Shown: positions 32,622 through 41,465 of the stretch, piece after piece
How the letters are laid out: each line of letters starts with the position of its first letter
Numbering within the stretch: the stretch's first letter is position 1
Assembly (NCBI GenBank): GCA_963693365.1
Contig: CAVNZM010000003.1
Span: 2,914,001-2,978,000, forward strand
DNA: 64,000 nt
Origin: Amoebidium appalachense
Lineage: Eukaryota; Ichthyosporea
Direction of reading: 5' to 3'
Notes under the pieces: generated by a model
What the model saw: the letters and a program-made list of their open reading frames with translations, nothing else
The model's database searches: none
What the model was told of the DNA's origin: nothing
Position numbers and translations under genes: made by a program

Positions 32622-33398
32622 TCACTGTCGCCGCCACCGTCGGACCCCCGGGGACCCCAGCACCACCTCCTGTTCGAAATTTCGAAACATCCGCCCCTCG
32701 TTCAAGCGGATAAAGAGGAAGTCGTGCTTGCCCCGGTAGACCGTGTCCATCAATTCGAAAAATTGGGGGGTCTCGAGGGCGAGCAGGAACTCGTCCCGCA
32801 ACACCTTGAGCTCGGTGTTGTTGGTGTTCTTGAAGTAGGCCAAGGCGTCAGCCTGGCTGCGCAGCTCGAGGGGTATCTTGTTGAGCTTCTGCCCGACCAT
32901 CATCACCGACACACCAATGTGTCGGCGGTTCTGCGCCATGCGCACAAACTCGCGCAGGTTGCCCGACTTGCGAAAAATGTGGGACATGTCGTCAAACACC
33001 AGCAGCATGCGGTAGTTGGGGTTAACCTTCTTGTGCTGAAGCGACAGCTTGAGAATCTCGGGGAGGAACGACACGTCCTGGTGCAGGCGGGCCTTGGGGA
33101 TTTTCAGGGCCGTGCCCAGGGTGTGCATGCTCGGGCTGAAAATGTACACGCGGTCAAACAGTTTATTGTAGAACTGACCCTCCCGGGCAATCAAGTTGAC
33201 GAGCAGGTTGGACTTGCCGGACCCGGGCTGGCCAATGAGCAGGAAGAAGAACACGTTGTCCATCAACGGGTAGGGCACCCTCAGCTTGGTGTCGCACGTC
33301 ATTGGTATGTGCTCCACCGAGAGGGGTGCGGGCAGGGGCTTGACGGCAATGGGCGGGGGCGGGTGCATGATGGTGTCACTCTCACCCAACAGGCCCAT
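32622..33398 (-). CDS. Packaging ATPase, FtsK/HerA (A32-like) type
   Basis: 258 residues from ATG 33398. The Walker A motif is GQPGSGKS, near residue 55, and the Walker B motif is LLVFDDM, near residue 128. It is followed by a conserved polar segment with RRHIGVSVMMVGQ that carries the sensor-type Gln. This family pumps viral DNA into the preformed capsid. The gene lies 41 bp upstream of the capsid gene, a neighbour pair typical of Polinton/adintovirus-type viruses. The frame is intact with all catalytic positions present. An upstream GTG-initiated extension is not used here. Confidence 0.85.
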   Translation of the reverse strand: MGLLGESDTIMHPPPPIAVKPLPAPLSVEHIPMTCDTKLRVPYPLMDNVFFFLLIGQPGSGKSNLLVNLIAREGQFYNKLFDRVYIFSPSMHTLGTALKIPKARLHQDVSFLPEILKLSLQHKKVNPNYRMLLVFDDMSHIFRKSGNLREFVRMAQNRRHIGVSVMMVGQKLNKIPLELRSQADALAYFKNTNNTELKVLRDEFLLALETPQFFELMDTVYRGKHDFLFIRLNEGRMFRNFEQEVVLGSPGVRRWRRQ

Positions 33399-33402
33399 AA
33401 AA

Positions 33403-33639
33403 TTAGTGCCTGCAGCCGTCGATTTGCACGTTGTAGACCGTGAAGTCGTCCAGGCACTCGAAGCTGCAGAGGTACATGGGCTCGTCACCCAGCCACGTCA
33501 TGACGCACCCACAGTCAAAGTCGTAGCCCGGCCCCTCCTCCTGGGTGGCGCACTTGAACCAGTGCCCACAGTAGTCGCACGCGTGCTGCCATGGTTCGGC
33601 GTCCGTGTCGGATGCCGCCTTGGTTGTCGGGTTGGCCAT
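33403..33639 (-). CDS. Small Cys-rich zinc protein
   Basis: 78 residues from ATG 33639. Two Cys clusters, CDYCGHWFKC and YLCSFECLDDF, with a further Cys pair between (DCGC), are spaced as in treble-clef or FCS/MYM-type zinc-binding folds. It ends 5 bp before the ATPase start, so it is likely co-transcribed with it. The function is unknown; a DNA- or protein-binding adaptor is plausible. Confidence 0.6.
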   Translation of the reverse strand: MANPTTKAASDTDAEPWQHACDYCGHWFKCATQEEGPGYDFDCGCVMTWLGDEPMYLCSFECLDDFTVYNVQIDGCRH

Positions 33640-33658
33640 GTCGGTTGCCGTGTCTGTA

Positions 33659-33721
33659 ATACGGCACACATTTTTTGGACGTTGGCACCGTCCAACGTCG
33701 GTAAAAAAATGTGTGCGTACT
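33659..33721. promoter_or_regulatory. Palindromic divergent promoter
   Basis: Between the leftward zinc gene and the rightward coiled-coil gene lies an imperfect inverted repeat. CACACATTTTTTGGACGTTGG is mirrored by CCAACGTC, GGT, AAAAAAATGTGTG around the centre CACCGT. The symmetry suggests that one element serves both genes. Confidence 0.5.
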
Positions 33722-33732
33722 GGTAACCAACC

Positions 33733-34341
33733 ATGTCGGCCGAAGACAACCAAATCGAGCGCGTGTCTGACGGCGAAGTCCACCAACCCGTGTCCAACGG
33801 CGCCACCGGCATGGGTGTGGAGCCCATGGTGTTGGACGCCGGCCACGTGGCCAAGGTGAGACGGCAGCCCACGGCCCGGCAGCTGGAAGCCCTGGAGAAG
33901 GGCCGGAGCACCAGGGTGGAACGCATGCGGCGAAACAAGGACTACATCCGTGAACTCGAGCAGAAGCTGCAGGTGCTGGAGACCCGCCCGCCCGGCCCCC
34001 CGCCGGCAAAAGCAGAAGCACCGGCACAACCCCCAAAAGCACCCCGGCCAAGGCAGAAGAAGGCACCACGGAAGCCCATGACGAGGGTGGTGTTCGAGGA
34101 AGGGGACAGCGATGGCGGCTATGACGACTCGGACCCGCACAGCAACCCCTACTACCAGTACTACATGCCCCCGCCGGTACCACACCCCATGGGTGCACCG
34201 GGCGGGTACGCACCTCCACAGACACGCCACAGTGCCCCCCACACGGGCATGGGCTACGGTCCGTACCACCCTCCTGCAGCAGCAGCACCCCCTCCCCAGC
34301 GCAGCTACAGCGACCACATCGCCAGCCTCATTTCGTGGTGA
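33733..34341 (+). CDS. Coiled-coil, Pro-rich protein, unknown
   Basis: 202 residues from ATG 33733. A charged helical segment (about residues 50-90, with RRNKDYIRELEQKLQVLE) predicts a coiled coil. It is followed by a Pro/Ala/Lys-rich linker, an acidic patch (EEGDSDGGYDDSD) and a Tyr/Pro-rich tail (YYQYYMPPPVPHP). Intact frame. It is divergent from the zinc gene. A scaffold or minor virion role would fit but is not shown. Confidence 0.5.
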   Translation: MSAEDNQIERVSDGEVHQPVSNGATGMGVEPMVLDAGHVAKVRRQPTARQLEALEKGRSTRVERMRRNKDYIRELEQKLQVLETRPPGPPPAKAEAPAQPPKAPRPRQKKAPRKPMTRVVFEEGDSDGGYDDSDPHSNPYYQYYMPPPVPHPMGAPGGYAPPQTRHSAPHTGMGYGPYHPPAAAAPPPQRSYSDHIASLISW

Positions 34342-34397
34342 CGTAGGAAGGAAAAATTCGTGTGCCCCCACTAGTAGCAAGCTACCGGTGCACGGCC

Positions 34398-34689
34398 ATG
34401 GCTACCCCTAGGAGCACGAAAAACCTGCCGTCGGCGTACTCGTCGCCGTTTACGTTCGACGACTACCTCGAGTTCTACATACGACACGGCACGGACAAAC
34501 AGTTCGACCCGGCCGACAAGGCCGGGAAGAAGCCCGAAAACAAAATCGAAAAAAAAATTCCTGAGGTTGAAGAAGAGGGTGCCGGTCGACCGGCAGGAGG
34601 AGCTGAGGAAGGTGCTGGAATACGAGGCCGAGCTCGATGCCCGCATGCTGGCCCACATACAGAAGCAGGAGGGAGAGACCAACATCTAA
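34398..34689 (+). CDS. Small helical protein with A-tract frameshift
   Basis: The start is ATG 34398. The first about 50 residues (STKNLPSAYSSPFTFDDYLE and a Lys-rich end) are in one frame. After a run of nine A (about 34549-34557) the sensible frame is another one, giving a charged helix that ends at TAA 34687-34689. The break lies exactly in the A run, so either a one-base error or programmed or transcriptional slippage could explain it. The total is about 97 residues. Function unknown. It overlaps the convergent next gene by 4 bp. Confidence 0.45.
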
Positions 34690-34931
34690 AAATAGGACCG
34701 GCCACCGCCCGACCGACCGGCCCGGAAAGACCTCTGCAGGTAGTTGATGTTGCTGCCGGCGTAGGCAATGCCCTGGGCGGCACGACCAATGTCCATGACC
34801 GTCCGGAACCTGTCCCAGGCCTCGTTGGGGTGGACGATGACGGTGTGGCTGCGTGGTGTGGCCGTGCGGTCCGGCAGTGCCGGCCGCCAGTACTCGGAGT
34901 CGTTGACGTGCCCCACCCCTCGAAAATCCAT
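34686..34931 (-). CDS. Small protein, unknown
   Basis: 81 residues from ATG 34931, with SEYWRPALPDRTATPRSH and a C-terminal Arg/Ser/Gly-rich tail. It lies just downstream of the penton candidate on the same strand and converges with the small helical gene. No motif is recognised. The compact packing and intact frame support it as a real viral gene. Confidence 0.5.
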   Translation of the reverse strand: MDFRGVGHVNDSEYWRPALPDRTATPRSHTVIVHPNEAWDRFRTVMDIGRAAQGIAYAGSNINYLQRSFRAGRSGGGRSYF

Positions 34932-34987
34932 GTTTGTTTGTAAGGCTCCCGTTAACCGTTGTATGTCAAAATATAGCCACCGTGACG

Positions 34988-36073
34988 CTAGCCGAACCGT
35001 TGGGGTTTGGCCATGGGCCGGATCGCCGTGACCCCCGTGGGGCTCGGGATTCGCCGGAGGCACAATAAAACCGTCATGTCCCCCCTCAGCCCCACCACGT
35101 CCCCGTAGCAGCTGACCAGCTTGATGCTGAGCGAGTTGATGTGCGTGCTGACGTCCAGAGGCAGCTCGACGACGGCCCCGTTGTCAAAGAGGGGGAGGGC
35201 GTACTGCGGGAAGGTGGGTATGACGGCCAGAATGTCCTTGCTCGGATAGGACGACTGGAACTTGACGTCGGCGTTGGCCACGCTCACCGACGACTCCGAA
35301 TTCACCCCGTGCAGCTCAAGGAAAAAGTGGCTGGGGAATGCCGGTATGTTGGGGGCCATGACCTCTCCCTCTGCCCTAGAGGCGGCCAGCTGGCCGTCGA
35401 GGGGCATGCCGGCCGCTGCAGCCATGACCGGGCTGTCGAACCACATGACCACCCGGTAAAACTCATTCGCATTGAACAGCGTGATGCGGCTGGCTACTTG
35501 GTGACACCCCACCCCCAACGTGTCCACGTCGTTCACAATCTCGTCCTTGATGGCGTCGGGTAGATTCGGGTGGTAGACTTCCTTCAAGGCGTAGTTCAAC
35601 CAGGCAGCCACGAGCGTGCCCACAATGTTCTCGTCGTCTAGTTCATACGCCTCAGAGTCATCCGCGCACAGTTTTCTGGACCCACGGCCGATGTACTCTC
35701 CCCTAGGGTCCACCCCAAACTCGTACAGGGGTATCTGCTTGAAGGTCGACAACGACGATTCCGGCACGTCCGCAGGGAGGGGCTCCAGGGGTATGCGTCT
35801 GTGCTCCATGCTGGGCCCCCACCCGCCCGGGGAGCCGGGGTCGACCGGCCGCAGGGCAATGTTGACGTAGCACTTGTCACGAGGGAAGGGGTAGTAGAAG
35901 GTGTTGGCCGACGTCATGGTGCTCACCCAACGGGCACCCAACGACGTGTTCTGCATGAACCCGATGGGCGGTGAGAGCATGGCCTTCATCTGCACAGGTG
36001 CAGGCTCCTGCTGGCCCTGCACAAAGTCACCGACGTGCTGCATGACAACCAGGTGTGTGGGTGCGTGGTCCAT
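34988..36073 (-). CDS. Penton / minor capsid protein candidate
   Basis: 361 residues from ATG 36073; an upstream GTG-initiated extension is less likely. It is rich in beta-prone segments, with an acidic central region (CADDSEAYELDDENIVG) and a C-terminal hydrophobic beta-rich part (LDVSTHINSLSIKLVSCYG). Polinton-type viruses carry a single-jelly-roll penton in the same gene block as the capsid and ATPase, and this is the best candidate by size and context. No diagnostic motif can be read by eye. A short spacer separates it from the divergent fibre gene at 36132, pairing penton and fibre as in adenovirus-type particles. Confidence 0.45.
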   Translation of the reverse strand: MDHAPTHLVVMQHVGDFVQGQQEPAPVQMKAMLSPPIGFMQNTSLGARWVSTMTSANTFYYPFPRDKCYVNIALRPVDPGSPGGWGPSMEHRRIPLEPLPADVPESSLSTFKQIPLYEFGVDPRGEYIGRGSRKLCADDSEAYELDDENIVGTLVAAWLNYALKEVYHPNLPDAIKDEIVNDVDTLGVGCHQVASRITLFNANEFYRVVMWFDSPVMAAAAGMPLDGQLAASRAEGEVMAPNIPAFPSHFFLELHGVNSESSVSVANADVKFQSSYPSKDILAVIPTFPQYALPLFDNGAVVELPLDVSTHINSLSIKLVSCYGDVVGLRGDMTVLLCLRRIPSPTGVTAIRPMAKPQRFG

Positions 36074-36131
36074 GGTGGTGGTTGTTACGTAATGAGGTAC
36101 AAAAAATCGCCGTGTAACAGTAACGTGCAAC

Positions 36132-37601
36132 ATGCCGAGCACAACCGACTGGACCGTGGCCACCGGGCTGGCCCTCGCCAACCGGCGCAGAAACGGCTAC
36201 TACGTGGGGCTCCTGCCCGACAACGCCGCCCACGACCACGACGCATACGAGCTGACGTTGCCCACCACCCGGCCGGCCACCGACTCGTACGTGGCGTGCG
36301 GTGCAGACGGCGTGCTCTCGTTTGTGGCTGCCGCCGACGTGCCCACGGACATGACGGTCAAGAACCTGGAGGCCAGGGTGGTCGCAGTGGAGGGGGTCAA
36401 CACCACCCAGGACACCGACATTGCCAGTCTCAAAACCACCACGGGAGGCCTGGACACACGGCTGACGGCGGTGGAGACGAAAGCCACGAGTGCCCTCGAC
36501 ACGGCCAACGGTGCGGTGACGATCAACACCGCCCAGACAAACGACATTGCCGGCCTCAAAACCACCACAGGAAGTCTGGACACACGGCTGACGGCAGTGG
36601 AGAGCAAGGCCACCACCGCCCTCGGCACGGCCAACGGTGCGGTGACGGTCAACACCACACAGAACACGGACATTGCCGCCCTCAAGACCACCACGGGAGG
36701 CCTGGACACGAGGCTGACGGCAGTGGAGAGCAAGGCCACCACCGCCCTCAGCACCGCCAACGGTGCAGTGACGGTCAACACCACACAGAACACGGACATT
36801 GCCGGCCTCAAGACCACCACGGGGAGCCTGGACACGAGGCTGACGGCAGTGGAGAGCAAGGCCACCAGCGCCCTCGGCACGGCCAACGGTGCAGTGACGG
36901 TCAACACCACCCAGACAAACGACATTGCCGGCCTCAAGACTACCACCGGTACACTCACAACGGACATGACGGCCATCAAGAACAGACTCCCTGCCAACAC
37001 CAACAGGCTGGCCGATGAAGCGTGGGTGAGGCAGAGGACCGGCCCAGCGTACAAGGCAGTGAAGGTGTACCACATTACCAACCGAACGTGGAGCTCCCTC
37101 TTGGGCGATACAGCCGCTGCATGGGGTGACATTTTTAGCCTCAAGTCGGACACCGACCCAAACATCAACCTTGGGTGGATGACACAGCCAGGGGCCGAAC
37201 TGCTCATCGTGCACGAGTTTTGGAAGGCGCTCGGCAACAACCAATTCCAGTTCATGGTGCAGGAAGGTCGGGTGTCCATGGCCTGTGTGGACCCTGTTAG
37301 TCCGAACGGCCATTACCCGTTTGCCATAGGGTGTGGTCTGATCAAGGGGGAACTACAGCCCACAGGAAACGGGACAGATTTCTGGCTACGAATAAGGGTG
37401 ACCAATAGAGCCTCTGACACCTATAGCTTTGGCAATGCGTCAGGCTACAATGCATTCAACGTGCAGGTGATTGCCAGGTACCCCCACTTTAGCGAATATG
37501 TCAACAAATCTAGCATTCCGAGAACAGACCTCAACTTCCACGATCCAAACTACTTTGCCGACTACCCATATGCAACCGAGACAGGTAGCTGGCTACCCTA
37601 G
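36132..37601 (+). CDS. Trimeric fibre protein 1
   Basis: 489 residues from ATG 36132. Layout: an N-terminal attachment domain (about 1-75) with YYVGLLPDNAAHDHDAYEL; a shaft of four exact-length 42-residue repeats plus a partial fifth (about residues 90-275), each with DIAGLKTTTGSLDTRLTAVE; then a head of about 210 residues. Heptad-like hydrophobics in the repeats predict a trimeric coiled-coil shaft as in phage and adenovirus fibres. The head presumably binds the host cell, but its ligand is unknown. The N-terminal domain is shared with the genes at 37733 and 58063. The frame is intact. Confidence 0.7.
   Translation: MPSTTDWTVATGLALANRRRNGYYVGLLPDNAAHDHDAYELTLPTTRPATDSYVACGADGVLSFVAAADVPTDMTVKNLEARVVAVEGVNTTQDTDIASLKTTTGGLDTRLTAVETKATSALDTANGAVTINTAQTNDIAGLKTTTGSLDTRLTAVESKATTALGTANGAVTVNTTQNTDIAALKTTTGGLDTRLTAVESKATTALSTANGAVTVNTTQNTDIAGLKTTTGSLDTRLTAVESKATSALGTANGAVTVNTTQTNDIAGLKTTTGTLTTDMTAIKNRLPANTNRLADEAWVRQRTGPAYKAVKVYHITNRTWSSLLGDTAAAWGDIFSLKSDTDPNINLGWMTQPGAELLIVHEFWKALGNNQFQFMVQEGRVSMACVDPVSPNGHYPFAIGCGLIKGELQPTGNGTDFWLRIRVTNRASDTYSFGNASGYNAFNVQVIARYPHFSEYVNKSSIPRTDLNFHDPNYFADYPYATETGSWLP
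36399..36956 (+). repeat. 126-bp coding repeats of fibre shaft
   Basis: Units start at 36399, 36525, 36651, 36777 and 36903 (the last is partial). Each is exactly 126 bp, so expansion or loss keeps the frame. The DNA identity is high, suggesting recent repeat turnover by unequal exchange. Confidence 0.85.
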
Positions 37602-37643
37602 GTGCCAAGGTGAATTTTTCTCTACGGGGTATTAAGACTCACC

Positions 37644-37703
37644 ATGAGTCATTTGCAGTGGCACGTTTCCCAGGGAATTCCCCTACTGGCACCGAGAAAC
37701 TAA
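37644..37703 (+). pseudogene. Remnant of a fibre gene start
   Basis: ATG 37644 opens a 19-residue frame, MSHLQWHVSQGIPLLAPRN, ending in TAA. It closely matches the first residues of the next gene (MNSLPWHVTEGVSLVGPK), including the preceding CTCACC context. It looks like the surviving 5' end of a duplicated fibre gene. An alternative is a short upstream ORF for the downstream fibre. Confidence 0.6.
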
Positions 37704-37732
37704 ATTATTTCTAACACACTAGTAAACTCACC

Positions 37733-38554
37733 ATGAACAGTTTGCCGTGGCACGTTACCGAGGGAGTCTCCCTGGTGGGTCCAAAAAGCAGAGACTACTA
37801 CGTCGGCATCCGACCCGACTCGAGCGGGCACGGGCACGACAGCTACGTCCTCGAGCTGCCCAAAAGCCTCCCCCGAGCGGGACCTGCCTTCTTGAAGGTG
37901 GACGAGGTGGGGGCCGGTACCTTCATGCCCGTGGCGGAGGTGACCGACCGGCTGGACGACCTGGAGAGGAGGGTGGTGCTGTTGGAAAAGGGCATGGTCA
38001 AGAACTGGGAGGAGCACACCGTCTACGACACCATGAAGGAAACCCTGGACACTATAGTAAAGGTGCTGTGGGGGGACGACAAGGAGAACTTTGAAGACAA
38101 CATTGTACGTCGCCTGCTGAGGCTGGAAGGCCTGACCCCCGACCCGATATTTCCCTACTCCATGTGGGTCCGGCCAAACTTTTTGTTTTCCGACGGGTGG
38201 ACGTCGGTGCGTACCATAAACAGACAGATCAAGACAGCCCTGCCCGAACGCCCCGACTTCCCCAAGTTCCCCATGATAAGCAACCCAGACACCCCACACA
38301 GCATGGGCACCCCCCTCTTTTTTGGGAGCTGGGACGAGGAGAGACAGACCATCACGTTCCAGGCCCACCACTACCCCATGTCTGCACGAACCGCATGCTT
38401 CAAGTTCGACCATGTCGGCATAAACGGGCAGGACAAGGACGACGGCCACACGTACACCAAGGTTTTATTTGTGGAAATTATTGACATAAATATTTTTCTG
38501 GGTAAACACGTAGGATGGGTGTCCGATATCAACAGGCTTCGTTTCATGTTTTAG
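37733..38554 (+). CDS. Fibre-like protein 2
   Basis: 273 residues from ATG 37733. The N-terminal domain has SRDYYVGIRPDSSGHGHDSY, which aligns with fibre 1 (YYVGLLPD...HDHDAYEL). A short coiled coil follows (DRLDDLERRVVLLEKGM), then a head different from fibre 1 of about 170 residues. The long repeat shaft is absent. This suggests a second, short fibre docking on the same capsid site with another receptor-binding head. It is the last gene of viral block 1; non-viral DNA begins just after it. Intact frame. Confidence 0.6.
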   Translation: MNSLPWHVTEGVSLVGPKSRDYYVGIRPDSSGHGHDSYVLELPKSLPRAGPAFLKVDEVGAGTFMPVAEVTDRLDDLERRVVLLEKGMVKNWEEHTVYDTMKETLDTIVKVLWGDDKENFEDNIVRRLLRLEGLTPDPIFPYSMWVRPNFLFSDGWTSVRTINRQIKTALPERPDFPKFPMISNPDTPHSMGTPLFFGSWDEERQTITFQAHHYPMSARTACFKFDHVGINGQDKDDGHTYTKVLFVEIIDINIFLGKHVGWVSDINRLRFMF

Positions 38555-38704
38555 CAGTTCGCGTTCGGCTGCCCGCATACGGGCACCTATTAGCCGATCA
38601 AAGCATCAGATTCCACAGATCACTAGACCGAGTTTGATTGGCTCAGGATAAGATTTCACATAACACTAGATCGGTTTTGATTGGCTCAGTTCGGCAGCCT
38701 TAGG

Positions 38705-38712
38705 TATATAAG
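38705..38712 (+). promoter_or_regulatory. TATA box of Gag/recombinase element
   Basis: TATATAAG lies about 120 bp before ATG 38832. Upstream is a twice-repeated TTTTGATTGGCTCAG-like CCAAT-type segment (about 38630-38690) inside what may be the element's 5' end. Confidence 0.5.
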
Positions 38713-38831
38713 CACGACAGTTTTTAGCAGATCAGCAAGCAACAACACATCCTCTGTGTTTAGCACCTACAGCTTTACAGCTATATTTTCTTTTTCTTTT
38801 CTTCTCCCTATCTTTCCCTACGCCGGTCAGC

Positions 38832-39391
38832 ATGCCGCCGAAAAAGCGCCAGGCCTCAGCCGCCGCCCCTACCGCGGCACCTAAGCGCCTAACCCGCAGC
38901 GACCTCCGCCACAGGCTGACCAACGCATCACTCGCCTCAGCACCCGATACCCGTGGACCCAGATCCACAACTATGACGTATACGCCCGAACCGTTGCCCA
39001 CCAACAGGGTCGGGCTCCGATCGAGTGTCCCAACCTGCTCGCCCAACTCCACCAGGATCTCCTCCTGCCACCCACTCTGCTCATCCCGGACGCATGTCAG
39101 CGTTGCGGCTTCCCCGACCACCCCAGCGCGGCCTGCCCCATGTACCCCAAGCCCGGCTGTGGTCTTGATGGTTTCGAGCCCCCCCACAAGCCCGGCGGGG
39201 GACAAACCCCCAACCGACCCGGCCCGCAACCCGGCCCGGCACCACCGGCCCGACCCGTGGATCTACCCGCAACACACTGCAGGAATTTCCACAACGGTCG
39301 GTCCTGCGCTAAGCAGCCCTGCCCCTTCTCCCACGTGTGCCCGCTCTGCTCTGGCACACACCCCCGCAAAGACTGCAAGCACAATGCCTAG
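38832..39391 (+). pseudogene. Gag-like protein with zinc knuckles, frameshifted
   Basis: ATG 38832 gives a basic N-terminus (MPPKKRQ...). The coherent reading moves to a second frame near 38935 and ends at 39391. The second frame has a conserved-looking helical region (PWTQIHNYDVYARTVAHQQG), a first knuckle (CQRCGFPDHPSAAC), a Pro-rich linker and a terminal CCCH plus CCHC module (CRNFHNGRSCAKQPC, then FSHVCPLCSGTHPRKDC). This architecture is characteristic of ORF1/Gag proteins in DIRS-type tyrosine-recombinase retrotransposons. It is followed about 0.5-0.7 kb later by a tyrosine recombinase on the same strand, so both belong to one element. Confidence 0.6.
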
Positions 39392-39770
39392 TCTACGCGC
39401 ACACCCACACCCACAGATAGAACATAGGGGCTAGGAGCTAGGTTACACGGGTCCAAGGACACGGAGCTCGGGAAAAACGGGGCACTAGGGCTGAGTAACA
39501 TTTTTCGCAGGCCAACTACGGCGCCCGCGCGCGCCAAGAATAAATGTCCCTACACAAAGACGTTATTCTGGCCACTGCACATAAATTTACTCCCCCCCCC
39601 ATCCCACGAGCCTCCCCCCCTTACACTCACCTAGCGCTCCCTCCCTTCTTCTAACTCTGTGTACGCCCACACCCGCGCGTGCTCGGGCATCCCCTGCACA
39701 GGGCCCCGCTGCCCTCCCTGCAAACCCTCCCTCGGGCCCAGCTGCCCTACTCTAACCCCCCGGGGCCCTG

Positions 39771-39811
<41 letters not shown>

Positions 39812-39906
39812 ATGCCGGGATCTCCCCGAGGGTGCCCCACCCTTGCTAACCACCCCTTCCCCCCGAGGCTCAGCCCCGGTGGCCCGCCCGCTGCCCCAGC
39901 ACCACG
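39392..39906. other. Spacer of Gag/recombinase element
   Basis: Contains AATAAA (about 39539), C-rich DNA and a run of about 32 C (39776-39810). This is where reverse transcriptase and RNase H would begin in a complete DIRS-type element. I find no RT motif (no YxDD-type region) in any frame. Confidence 0.5.
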
Positions 39907-41150
39907 TTGACACCTCCCGCCTCTGGGAGCTGCTGGCCCCCCTACCCAGCCCAATCATTCGCCGCGCAGCTCCTCCGTAACCAACTTCCCCGGACCCGAC
40001 GACTCCGACCTTACCTGCAACCGGAGCCCTGCCCCTTCCCCCTTCTGGGTCCACAAGTTCCTATCCCTTCCCCTGGGCTCACCCCCCCCCCCCCCCCCCC
40101 CAGATCTCCCCTTCCGGAGCAACGCTGGCCGATTGGCCCCCCACTTTGCTCCGGCCGAGCTGCTTCGTGCCACCACTACCCTGCAGGAATGCCAGGCCCT
40201 GAGTCTCAACCTCGACTCTCGGGCCTTTTACTCCAGGGTACAAAAAAAAAAAAAGTTCATCGATTTTTGTGTGGCATCTCGGCTGCAATCCTCCGCCGGG
40301 TCCTCCCTCCCGGCCTCCCCCCACACCGTGCAGCTTTTTCTCGCCTGGTGTGCCCAACGAGGGGTACAGGCCTCTTCCTTGGCCGGCTACAATTCAGCCA
40401 TCACCAGACTCCACCTCGACATGGGCCTCCCTGCTCCCTACCCCCACGACAAGTCTCTGGCCTGGTTCTTCCGAGGGGTGGGCAGATGGCAGCTTTCTCA
40501 CAACATCCGACCCCGATCATCCACCAGGGAGCCCCTCCTGCCCTCCCACCTTAGCCTACTCCATGGCCAGTGCCCCACCAAGGCCTCCTCGGCTAATCTA
40601 CGGCTATGGACGGCCCTCATCGTCGGTTTCTGTGGTCTCCTCCGTTCGGGGGAATTTACCTCCAAAACCCTGACTTCCTTTGACCCGTCCCGTCACGTTA
40701 AACGGAAAGACGTGACCTTCACCTACACCCCCACCGGTACTTTGTCCCATGCCACCCTCCACCTGCCAACCTCTAAGACGGATGTACAGGCCCGAGGTGT
40801 CAACGTCACTCTAGCTGCCCTGCCCCTCACCCACTTCTCCCCAGCCCATCTCCTCCGGCAGTTCCTGGATACAACGTCCGGTCAACCCAACGACCCCCTC
40901 TTCAGTCTCGGTGGCATCCCCTACACCAAGAGTGCTTTCTCTGCCGACTTCCGTGCCCTCCTCTCCCGGGCAGGCCTCTCACCCTCCCGGTTTGCCGGAC
41001 ACAGCCTCCGCATCGGGGGGCCCACAGCACTGGCTGAGGCCGGGGTCGACGACTCCCGGATCAAACAACTCGGCAGGTGGTCCTCCGACTGTTTCCTGAT
41101 CTATACCCGACTTCCCCCTAGGCAACACACGTCCCGGAGTAAACAGATAA
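39907..41150 (+). pseudogene. Tyrosine recombinase of a DIRS-like element
   Basis: The recombinase occupies about 40133-41150. An N-terminal helical (SAM-like) domain contains FIDFCVASRL near 40258. The catalytic domain has the first Arg in LLRSGEF (about 40635-40655), then HSLRIGG (about 41002-41022, the H-x-x-R box), LGRWSSD (near 41068) and the Tyr in LIYTRLP (near 41100). All the R/H-x-x-R/W/Y positions expected for this family are visible. The region just before (39907-40130) has short pieces resembling the N-terminal edge of DIRS-type RT, in more than one frame. The open frame runs on to 41500, but the last about 115 residues come from flanking repeat DNA. Whether the element is functional is unknown. 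Confidence 0.65.
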
Positions 41151-41465
41151 TGGGAGAAATTGTGAAGTTTACATTTTGTGACGTGGTGCCACAACGGGGG
41201 TATTTTATTAGCATACGAATAGTAAATGCTGAGCTGGGGACCCGGCAGGAAAGATATCGACCAACGTGGACGGCCCGTCATGAGCGGTGTTCGGATACAA
41301 AAACACAGCAAAATATTGACATGAAAACATCCGAACGGGGCCTGCACGTTCGTGTCAAATTCTTCATATCATATCCAATTCGGATTCTGAGAGTCCACCA
41401 AGAAGACAAAACGAACAAAAAACGTGCCCATCACAGATTTGTGGTGAAACACGTCTTCGGGGAAA

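Noticed and set aside
36027-37313. Minus-strand frames opposite fibre 1
   Set aside because: Repeat-derived shadows; the plus-strand frame has a proper start and coiled-coil repeats.
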